Source of the DNA: Sipunculus nudus
Lineage: Eukaryota; Annelida; Sipuncula; Golfingiida; Sipunculidae
Direction of reading: 5' to 3'
Assembly (NCBI GenBank): GCA_026874595.1
Contig: CM049317.1
Span: 76,141,891 to 76,205,890 of the forward strand
Length of the DNA: 64,000 nucleotides
How positions within the stretch are numbered: position 1 is the first letter of the stretch; each line of letters starts with the position of its first letter. The translations under genes were made by a program, and so were the position numbers. The notes beneath the pieces were generated by a model, which saw only the letters and a list, made by a program, of their open reading frames with translations, was not told where the DNA came from and searched no databases. This document shows, one piece after another, positions 38,558-49,559 of this stretch.

Positions 38558-39371
38558 CCGAAGAAAATATACAACATCGATTTTTAGTAATAAATGATAA
38601 AATGTTCTGAGAAAAGATTGTTTACAAAAATCAAAATGGAATTTTCACAAAAGCCAGATATAAGCGCATACAGTAATACATAAAACCATGAAATCACTAC
38701 CCTTTCTTAATTGTATATATTGAAAAACACAGCTGACCGATTTTTGTCTTCATGTAAATAAAAATGACTAGTGAATGACTAGAATAAGGATAAGGTCTTA
38801 CGTGGGACTGGCCAACAGTGGTCAATTTACAGGTGCTTATTCCATATTTCTGGTTCACTGAAAGGATAATCTTAATAGACAGCTGGTCTTATCAGACAAG
38901 TGGTCTTTCAGACAGGTTCAACTGTATACTGATGTGCGTGCATATCACATTATTCCATACCTTTTATTTCGTGCAAGCTTCTCACTGCTTTGGGATGAAA
39001 GATGAGTATTGTAACAGCTATTTTGTGAAAACAATCCATTTTTGTCATGCGTCTCAAGCTTTCCACAACTGGACCTAGGCATTACGTGATGTTGATGCAC
39101 CATTGATGCTTTATGGAATGAATACTTACCTACTTGTTTATTGGTTAATGCGCTGGAAACCGGAAGTTTGTGTGTAAATACGGCTGTTTATGTTATATCA
39201 ATTACGCGATCTATGACATTATGGCCTCATTTCATCATTTACTTATGCCTTTTAATTACAGGAGTAAATTTAGTTATTGCATTAGTGTTTTGTACGTTTC
39301 TAATTGTGATCCTACTATTATTCAAATGATTAATATGATGTTAATATTTTGTACATCTAAGTGAATGCAGG
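36821..39371. other. Divergent upstream region between genes C and D
   Basis: It should contain the missing first exon of gene C (minus) and the promoters of C and D, but I found no ATG-plus-signal-peptide exon with a phase-1 donor. (TA)n microsatellites occupy about 37353-37399 and 38507-38552. AT-rich otherwise. Confidence 0.45.
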
Positions 39372-40250
39372 ATGTATCGGGCGGCCGGAGTGCTGGCGAT
39401 TGTCTTCATTCATGTGCTGAGTATATCAACGGGACAGCAACCAGGTATTTACATCTAGTAATTAAATAATCATCCCCTTGTTTTAATAATTACATTCAGT
39501 TATTTTCGGGCAAGACAAGGCTATGAAGAATAATAATACGTATTTCCAGACTATCACTATATGCCTTTATGACAGGCCTGATGTGACATAACCCGATGTA
39601 AAATAAATATTTATATTTTATCGTTTTGTAATACTATCCTCTTTAGTTGGTACCATATGTACCGCATTTTCTGTGTGCACCACACTTGTTGCGTTATTCA
39701 CAAATGCATTTTATATCTTTTTTATACACAATATGCTGTTCCACTCAATAGAATAATCAAGCATTTGATTGAGGATAGTTTCACTTTTTATAGTAGAGTG
39801 GTAAATGATTATAATTAGGGCACAAGAACACTTGGCCCGGACCCCAGTTTTGACCACAGATATGATTGTAAAGACGAAGTGGAAAAAAAGGCACCTGTAT
39901 TTTTTATTGATAGAGGGAAGGAATATAATACTCGTCTCTTCATCAGTTAATGTCATTTTATTTTAGACTGCAATAAGCCTGTATCTTTCAATGAGGCGTT
40001 GAGGTGCTGTCAGCGAGGTGGAGGGAGCTCGTTCACGCCTTACACGGTGCTGACACATGACGACCAAGTCGGGCTTATAGCGAATTTACGAGAGAAAAAC
40101 TACAACTCCGCCTGGATTAATCTGAAAAGAAACATCTTTAAGGAATTGAGATGGAGCGATAATTCTGTCTCAAGTAAAACAGATATTATTTTTAGTCAGT
40201 GTTTAGTCTGCGAGAAGAAATTTTATCAACTGCTATTCACTGTGCTTTAT

Positions 40251-40306
<56 letters not shown>

Positions 40307-43300
40307 GAGATATTTATATATACATGCAGGAATAAGTACGGTTCTGAACTATCCTGCCGAGTGTGGTACAGTCAACATGAAGACGAGACACCTTGAGCTT
40401 ACGTCATGTGCCGGAAATATAACAGGAATCCTCTGTCAAAGCAAAGGTTCCTTTACATTTCCTACATTAAATATCACATTTGTAACTTCGGATATACAGA
40501 AAATGTTGTCGTTAGCCAAGGTATGGTAATGGATAGCTCTCTAGTGGTTTTTGTGTATCCTACTCATTTATGTTGCAGAATGCAAATCATGTGCATCACT
40601 GGGACCAAAGTCTTCAAGCTGTTTCCACATTCTTAATACCTGTTTCATCTTTTCCTGTGGAACAACAAACTGGTACAGTGGTAGGTCTTACTGTCACAGA
40701 AGAGGCTGGGAATTAGCGGTTATGAAGGATGATCAGGTTATAAAGGAATTCAGAGCAAAAGACTGGCATGGGGCTGATGCTGTGTGCAAAAGAGCCTGGG
40801 TAGGATTACATAGAGTTGACTGGTACCCCGTCGAGAGTGAAGGTAGATTTTTTTGTTCTCTATCAGATTTAATCGTAATAAGATAAAGCTTCGTAAAACA
40901 GAAAGCACTTGTTATTCAATTTTCCTTCCACATACGCTAGTGTAGTTCCTTTGGGCTTCATTCAAAATGTAAAATTCAAATCGTATGATTATGACCATTA
41001 CATTTGTGACTGTCTAAGATTTTCAGAAAGGGCTTAAAGTGTAACCCTAATACACATATCTAACATGTTATTATTTGTCAATTTTAACAATTGCAGAATA
41101 TCCAAAAGAAGTTTTTTGGTCGGACCTGGAACCTTCAAACTCTGGCAACTGTACAATCATTACGAAAGTAAACGAAGAGTATTTTTGGAAATCTAGCCCA
41201 TGTGACGTCAAACATAATGTAATATGCCAGGCATCAAGTGGTACGTGCTGACTTGTCAAGTCTTTATCTACACACAAAAAAAGAACGTTTGAAAAGTAAC
41301 GGACCTTCTACGGTATGATTTATAGTATACAGAAGTAAAAACTCTTAATTTACTAGCACTTTTGAATCCTGTTTAGTCCAGTAAGAATATGAATGCTAAT
41401 ACTGCTGCATGATAAGGTATAAATATAGCTGATATTACATACATTCGTCAGGTCTGATATTATGAACACAGATTCAGGCACAGTATCTACATTTGACTCT
41501 GATGTTTATTATTATTGCAAATGTATTATATTATAATACAATATGATTAATTATAACAATATAGATTATACCATCAAAAGTTGTCATCATCATAACCCTC
41601 ATTGCTATTGCTAATCTCAGCCCATTACCGGATTCCTTTGCTAGAGGATGTCTACCATCGGTGTTTTTATACCTGCAGTCGTCTTCTTTTGCAGTTGGTG
41701 TAAGAATATCCACGACACTAAAGCCAGGTAATACTGCAAAAGGCTCTGGGCAAGGAAGTAACGGTAAGATTATATCTAAATTTTAAATTGTCTTATAAAC
41801 GTTCCAGCAACCCATGCAAATAACCGTTGTTTCAACGATAAAAGGTTTTAAACATGATACGATTTCTGATTTCTAGAACTTAATGTATTTTTCAATATAT
41901 TCTTGCATAATTTATATGAAGATGTATTGAACAGGCGGTCTTATTTAATTTTTGTAAAGTGTCTTGATAAATCTATTAGAATACTCATCTCTGTAATTAA
42001 TTTAACTTCAGTGTTGATACCTGTGTGTGTGACTGTGGGATTACTTCTTGTCGCTGGTTTGTTTGCTCTGTACTGTGCATGGAAATACAGACGCAGGATA
42101 TGTCCGCGCAAGGTACATACACAGAAAAACACATATTGCCAATGCATACATTTATTCTTGTTTGTTAAATACTATTTACTTGTATTGGTATATTTCAAAT
42201 AAAAGACTGTAGAAAATATTATTTCTCAATACATAAATATACATATTGATGTTACAGCAATATGAATCCACAACTGTTAATCCTCCAAACGGTATAGAAA
42301 TAGAATCCACAGGTCCTGCAGATATGGAAAGACAACTTGATACAGTAACAGATCGTAGAGAAACTGACATGGAGACAGCACATCTTCTTAAACCCACGGA
42401 CTGTAAGTGTATGGTGATCCCATTAAACTTCCCTAATAATGGAAATGCGTTCCCTGTTCAACAGCACCGTAGGTTTAACAGTTGGAGTAAAACTTCTACG
42501 AGTATAAGAGAACCAGGCTTTATATATGCCTTTTTCTGCAATGTTTTTTTATCACATCCCTTTCATGAAAATATTTCTCTATTTCTCCACAGCTACGCAA
42601 GTAAGCATAAACAACACCAGCCTTATGATCGCCAGGATCCTCCTTGAAAGATACAGTCGTCTGAGCCTTTGGAAGTGGGGTGATGACTTCCCGTCCGTTA
42701 ATATAGAAGGACTGTACATCAAAACCAGCTGGATGGACAGAACTGAAGGGGTGACGGATCCTGAGAATAGAGAACTTGAGCATTATACAGAAATGTTTGA
42801 ACTGGTGAGTCCATTTTAAAGATTCGGTAATTGATTTTCCCCTTAAAAACATAATGATTAGAGAGGATGCATTATTTCAACGGGGCTGGTATGTTCACTA
42901 AAAATAATTTTACACAATGTCATAGAAATTATAATTTACACATATTTATATCATACATAGACTTATAGAATTACATGTAACATATTCTCATATATCGGAC
43001 GCAATAAAAGTAAATACAAAACATTCATAATCAGTTCTATATTTCTTTCTATTTCTTTGAATGGATCATTATTTTTTAGTCAAATGTAGGGGAAAAAATT
43101 AAATGTAAATTAGTTGTACATGATACATGCTGATACCGTACAACAATCTGCTGAAAGTGTTAAGAGAATGACAAATTTATGAGATTTTGCTTTTTAAGGA
43201 TCAGGACTCCAGGCCATCTGACACTAATCGGATACTTGTGTGCGGTGAGCCAGGGACCGGCAAGACAACCTTCTGCAAACGACTCCTCGTGGACTGGGCG

Positions 43301-44347
43301 AATACTAAACTGAAAAAAGAAGATGCTTCACTGAACTATGAAAGAAGGAGGCGCCTGGACAAATACTCCTATGTTATCCCAATTATCCTCCGTGAGGTCG
43401 AGCAAAATGCAACCCTTAAAGAAACAATAGGGGACCAACTAAGTATAGAAGGAGATGCCCTTGACAAACTGTGGAAATTACTTAACAATGAAAGCAACAA
43501 GACATTATATCTGTTGGATGGCTTTGATGAATACACACCCGCTACATCTGATGAGATCACCCGGCTTTTGACTGGAAAGAAATTCATAACGTCAAATAAA
43601 ATCATTACCTGCAGACCTCACGTTCAGTCTTCCGTGGCTGCTGGAGGGTGGAATGTCAAAGCCAAAGTGGAGATATTAGGATTTTCAGAAGACAGCGTCA
43701 AAGCATACATTTCAAAATTTTTCGGGCACGACAGCGAAAAGGGGAATAGTCTTTACACTAGAATTTCTCAAGATCCTGAATTTAGAGAAGTAAAGGTGAT
43801 TAGCCATTTTCCCTCAATATTATTACTGGTGTGCATAATATGGCGAGAAAATGGCAGAATTGGTAAAAAACTGTCCGATTTCTTTATAGAATATATTAAG
43901 TACAATTGTGGCAGGTGGGAAGTTAAGGACACATCACAAGACAAGAGAACACCAGCTCCAATGATCCTAGACCGATATCGAAAACAATTGCTGAAGCTAG
44001 GAGAGGTTTGTTTAGAGGCAGCAAAGACAATCCCGAGCACACAGTTGTTTTCTTTTGATAAACTGATGAATGATATTGGCCAGGATACTTGGGACTTTGG
44101 TTTTCTTAAAGTTTTCAAATCTTCTGAAGGAAAACAGATCGCTGAGTTTCATCACCGGACTCTCCTTGAGTTCTTTGCTGCGTACTTCATCGTTAACACT
44201 GATAATGGTCCTGAACACCTTCGGAAGATGCCGTGCCAAAAATCAATGGTGTTTAAGCTTGTTCAACAACTTTGTGAAGACTTGGATGATGGGGAAAAGA
44301 AGACTGAATTAGCACAAATATTATCTGAAAAATTTGCGGAGAATTAA
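39372..44347 (+). CDS. Receptor gene D: two C-type lectin-like domains, TM segment and cytoplasmic NACHT NTPase
   Basis: Ten exons join without a frame break into 826 residues: 39372-39444, 39967-40173, 40330-40446, 40579-40842, 41097-41240, 41695-41763, 42012-42112, 42258-42402, 42593-42804 and 43199-44347. Residues 1-24 are a signal peptide (MYRAAGVLAIVFIHVLSIST). CTLD1 spans 25-132 and CTLD2 133-268 (CKSC, NWYSGRSYC, WVGLHRVDW, DLEPSNSGNC, YFWKSSPC). A stalk spans 269-291; the TM lies near 294-316 (VTVGLLLVAGLFALY) followed by YRRR. A linker of about 120 residues leads to NACHT at 445-826: Walker A GEPGTGKTT (460-468), Walker B LLDGFDEY (549-556), sensor-1-like IITCRPH, and the winged-helix motif EFHHRTLLEFFAAYF. 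It ends there without leucine-rich repeats. Predicted role: ligand binding outside the cell is passed to a STAND ATPase inside; the function is inference. It could also be a fusion specific to this genome. Confidence 0.88.
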
Positions 44348-44517
44348 AAGCAAAATTAAACATAAATAATCAGAAATTGCATATTCAAGTCAAACATTGT
44401 TGAAATACTGATTAACATCCTGAGACATATGGGACAAACTGGGACAATTCTTGATACTCTTTTAACGCGAATCACATTGACTGTATTCGATCTATACTGT
44501 GGTTTTCAAAGGACACA

Positions 44518-44523
44518 AATAAA
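44518..44523 (+). terminator. Candidate poly(A) signal of gene D
   Basis: AATAAA, about 170 bases after the stop codon of gene D, in the right orientation. Confidence 0.5.
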
Positions 44524-47500
44524 ATCATGCTTGTATCTATTGAGCCCGCCATAGTATCACGTGGACACGCGATAAGGTAGATGATAAAACATTAAAACCA
44601 GGCAGACATGTCCTAATTCGATTCGAGTTGAACAAGTGTATCACCTATGTTACCTAAAGTTCATGATTGATGAGCTTATGAGACTTGTGAGAAACCACTG
44701 CGCATGTATGTACCAAGTAAGAAATAAATATTAATGCTCCCACTCTGAATGCATGTCTCGGTTTAAAAATGGCGCAATGCAGTGTGTATGCTTTAACATG
44801 GAGTTTCATATAAACATGTAATAGTAGACAGGAACACATAAGACAAAGAAGCCCGTTTTTCGGGGATCAAATAACGTTGAATCCGGGGTAATGTGCTGGG
44901 TATATCCTGGATCATACAATCCTAACCCTCACCCTAGCTCTAAACGTTTACCCCCCGCAAAATCAGCTAAAAAAATAAAAACATAGATATATGAGGTTAA
45001 TCTGGAAGACATGCAATAAAGGGACGACTTGTTTTATATGTTCGGTATCCTGGGGATTATATATCCCTTACCCTAACTTCTAAACCCTATTATCAACCCT
45101 ACGTATCTTTAATGAATATATTCGACAAAGTACACAGGTTGCTTAACTTGTTCGGCATATCTGTTTTATTTTTGGTCTAATCTAGAGAACGACGCTGTGA
45201 AATTATCCCATGCATTGAGCGAAATGTATGCAAATACTGCGAATAAAAGTTGGATAAACCCTCTGACATAAATTAGACTAGGCATATGTACACATAACAA
45301 ACAGCCTTTACGTTGTGTATTTTTAGGTTACAGTTCTTATTTTCCTGCTTAATATAAATCATAGGTTGTTATGGTCTTCATTTCCCCGGCAACAATGTAA
45401 GACGTACTTTTAGTGGTGCTATTTTAACGTAAATGAGTCATCTATTTTCGGAAGTTGAAAGGTCACTAGTGATAAAACATCATTTACCCAACTCTGGTTA
45501 CCACCAGGTGTCAGTGTTGCATGTGTTTGGATTATTTTCCATCCCCTGTCCTCACCTACTATAAATAGGTGGATATAAACAGGACTATAAGCCTGTGTGG
45601 CATGGGATCACCATTTTCTGACCTTTTTTTTATAAAAGATTCTAGGTTTTATCATTTTAAGTAGACGAACATTTTAACGTAAAATTGCAAGCAATGAAAA
45701 GTATTTTCCTTTATGTCATATATGCATGGGTAACGGTAGAATTGATTTCTTGTATACTCATTTCTTTCCCCTCTAGTATGGTTTGCTGGCTTCTGATAAT
45801 TCAAACTATAATCCAGCGACCAACTTTGATATTTATTTTAGCTCTTGTGCAGGAACATAAATTGGCTCAGAAATGGAAACATAAATTTCTTTGAATTTTT
45901 ATAATCTTTTAGTGTGCATTCAAAGGGTATCTCTTGCAGACGTGCTGGTTATGCGTGATATTATTTTATCCTAAATAAAGCAATGCATATAGGTAAATTG
46001 TTTGAGTATATATCTCAGCACTCCCAATGCCATATGTTATCCAACTTACATGTACATTAATGTATTTACTATTATAATGTTCCTGTGCCTTCTTTGTTGT
46101 GTACAAAAGCTTAGTGATAAATGTTGCTTGCATTAGGCCTAGATTCAAATTGGTTATATCATTAAACAAATTCTACTTTTTCTTAACTCTTCATGTAAAA
46201 ACCGGAAGAGGGTATTTGCCATGACACTGCTTGTCTAGTTACTTTAGACGTATAGACAAAGTGTCAACATTTTTGAACTGAGGTATATACACATATTGAT
46301 ACCAGGCAAAATTGCTTTATGATCTGTACATAAAGGATCGAAAAAGATCAGGTGATCCCATCAAACATTAACCTTGTTAAGGTCACTGTATCACTTTATA
46401 TATATCTCTAGGTGTATAGCCCGGTCCATGTGCATGCGAATAAAACGACCCCAATCTAGATTCACTGAACACAAACTTGATTAATAGATTTCAAATGTAG
46501 GCCTAAACGTTTTATTTGTCTATCGCTGTTGACGAGCTACTATCGAGAATGATAGTGTTAATGACAAGGGGCAAAATTAGCACATGATTACAGGCACCTG
46601 ACTCGGTACACCATGGTAAAGTATAACGACATAAATTACCAGTAACAGATAAACAAGGAAAACCAAATGATCACTCACGCCTCTAGTATATAGAGCAGAC
46701 AATTAATTATACGCTTGGACTCGACTGTCCTGGACTCGGACTTGCACTCGGACTAGGAGGTAACGGCTCGAGCAATCAGGGTGGGTGAATCAGTCCAACG
46801 GAGAAACAAAGTATGTCTTGGTCTCTTAGAAATACTGACTTTCAGAATTGTGCGAAACTACACTAGGAAGATTAAATTGTAGTAAATTCACATGTACATA
46901 TTTAATTAGGTTTATCATAAAGAAAATAAAGATTACAATCATGATCTGTTAGAATATTTTGTTAGAAAATGACGATAAATGTATTTCACCATGAATATCG
47001 AGATCTAACAAATTGAAAAAAAAAAAACAAAATAAAAAATATGAGTATTCAAATTCTATTTTAAAGTGTGTGTTTTAATGATAAAAATTAGACTCATCTG
47101 ATTTTGAATCGGTTTCTAAAGACTCGCACTCGAATGACATAGACTCTACTAGCTTCAACTCAAGACTTGCACTCGCATTCTGATAGTTTGTATACAACAA
47201 AGGTGATTATAACTGAACGTGTTTATCTTATACGGATATGGGTCTTGCATATACACCAATATTTATATACATCAGCTTACCCTTGGAGCTGGTTTTGTAC
47301 CCTCGGGGGGGGGGGGGGGGGGGTTAACATAACCACATTAGCATATATATTAAGTGGTGGTGACTCTAGGTTCAAAGCGTTAATTGTATGTTATATATAT
47401 AATTAAATCATCATCAGTCATCATTCACTTATCTTATGCATGTAGAACGCATACATATTATGTAATATGCATACGAAGTATGTACCTTTTGTTACAGTCC

Positions 47501-47920
47501 CTTATAACCATATGTAACACCTGTTTAAACCCCGCGGTCACATATTAACTATAAATAAACTAAGGGGTTCCAGGAAATATTTCCAATCCTGACCTATCAT
47601 GACATGGGGTGGCACGACTTCATCTGTTCCACAGGTTTGGCTTGGGACGTTTCGATAAACACGAGTTAATTTATTTTATGATTTACCTAGAATATTTAGC
47701 CGCTGAATCTGAGGAATGGATAGGTGGAAAATTGATTGTCCCATCAACAAATGTTGCAGTTGTCAACTACTTTTATCTATTTTACGAGGCGCAGTTTCCA
47801 TCAACCCTGAACAATCAACATTAAAGATATGACCAAAAATAGTTTAGATTATTGGAGTTGCTCTCAAATATTTTGATAATATCCTGGGCCTGTCGCCCTT
47901 TATTTTGTCTGCATTGTGGG

Positions 47921-48060
47921 GTTGTTACATATTTCACCACCAGAGGTCTGTACCTACCCAACAGAATCGAATGTTTCAAGATCAGATTTTCCTATTTGTA
48001 CTCATGACCGGGGTCACAGATTAAACAGAGTAGTGAGTGTTTTGAGTCTAATTTGATTGG
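47921..48060 (+). repeat. Dispersed repeat, copy 2
   Basis: Shares TTTCACCACCAGAGGTCTG, then TCGAATGTTTCAAG and GGGGTCACAGA with the copy at 22651-22790, in the same orientation and spacing. Confidence 0.55.
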
Positions 48061-48539
48061 CCCAAGCCTTGAAATTATGTGGCTTAAAACCCCTATTGTT
48101 TTATCGTTTGATGTTTATATAATGATAAGGATATTCGCAGAAAAAAAAATTGACAATGACGGTCATATAATCTTTAATCTGTAGCAAATCAAAGCTGTGT
48201 CCGAACGCTTCTTATAGATTTTCGGAGAGGACACGATGGCTTCACTGTGTTCTACCTGGAGACACACTGATTGTAGCCGTCTTGCTCTTTTTACCTTGTT
48301 CAAGTGACACACTCTTAGAGGAAAGGGCTTTATATTGGAGTTTAAAATCTAAAATGCTTTTAATATAGCATGTCATATAGGCAAGTTGTAATACTGTCCG
48401 CAACCTAATCGGTATTATCTGCTGAAAAAAGCTATAACTTGCAACAGTATTAATGAGCTCTTTCCAGATGGCGGTGTCGTCTGCCGAACACATTAATAAT
48501 GACTAAATAACTAATTCTCTGTCTGTGTGTCTGTCTGTA

Positions 48540-48614
<75 letters not shown>

Positions 48615-48627
48615 ACATATATATTTG

Positions 48628-48995
48628 TATAAATACATTTATGTATAACTGTCACTACCTGCAGGTTTCGTGCTCACTCTGTGGCACTCATCACGTGACT
48701 TGAGTTGTGTTGGTTCATGTTTAGGTGCGTGTGTGAGATTATTTACGGTTTCTTTTGTACGTCATGTTTTGTAGCTTCTCCTGACGTACAAAAGAACACC
48801 ATTCCTAAATAAACGTAGCGAATATCTTAACACTTGTAGGCATAATACATCTTAAACCAGCCAATTGTAAATAATCTCACACACGCACCCAAACATTAAC
48901 CAACACAAACCAACACAACTCAGTCACCTGATGAGTGCCACAGAGTGAACCCGAAACCTGAAGGTAGTAACAGTTATGCATTAATGTATTCATGA
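48628..48995. mobile_element. Foldback (long inverted repeat) element
   Basis: Two arms of about 125 bases, 48628-48757 and 48866-48994, are inverted copies. They share TATAACTGT/CACTACCT, AGGTTTCG, TCACTCTGTGGCACTCATCA, GTTGTGTTGGTT and GTGTGTGAGATTATTTAC. A second, inner inverted pair (TTCTTTTGTACGTCA / TGACGTACAAAAGAA) lies in the spacer at 48749-48806. There is no coding frame. The element is bracketed by (TA)n runs at 48571-48611 and 49058-49092, suggesting insertion into TA-rich DNA. Superfamily unknown. Confidence 0.65.
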
Positions 48996-49056
48996 ATTAA
49001 TAGCAGCTCTACTTTTATGTATCAAGCACTTTGACTCTGGAACCAAACTCTTTCTG

Positions 49057-49094
<38 letters not shown>

Positions 49095-49559
49095 CAGTTT
49101 CTGCCAAAAGTAACCAATTAGAAATATCAGGCCGGGGCACACTGGCTCATGATAAATATGACACATTTATACTTTTAAAACAAGATCACAACACACTTTA
49201 ATCCAGAAGCTTTTTACCATAATATATTAACTTAATTAAGTAAATATTTGAGACAATAACAGACTAAAGAGACATAAAGAGGCATGTGCAAACCTCACAG
49301 GCTTACACGTATCCCTTTAACAAATTAGGCAATTTATCTTCATAACTTATTGTGATGTACGTCGTCAGGTAAATTTTGTTCTCCCGGTTATGAGGATCCT
49401 CTTGTAACAACAAGTGACCTATGGATCATGACGCTCAGCTGACTGGGAAGAGATTTGCAAAAGGAAATTTTATCATCTGAATGGTAGTATATAACCATTC
49501 AACTGAAGCATCAAACAGATTAACCAACAGGCTGAGATTGTGTCTGTATTAATATATCT

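Larger units (their letters stand above)
44348..48627. other. Intergenic region
   Basis: No supported exon. Two stretches near 46690-46760 and 47090-47180 contain CTCGGACT/ACTCGCACTCG-type words that recur and may mark a repeat. A poly-G tract lies at about 47306-47323. One copy of a dispersed repeat lies at 47921-48060. (CT)n followed by (TA)n lies just before the foldback element (about 48540-48611 including the overlap). The plus frame at 47609-47824 has no splice or homology support. Confidence 0.5.

Noticed and set aside
44880-45100. CCCTAACCCTCACCCTAG-like words suggesting an interstitial telomere
   Set aside because: Only a few imperfect units, not a run of TTAGGG repeats.
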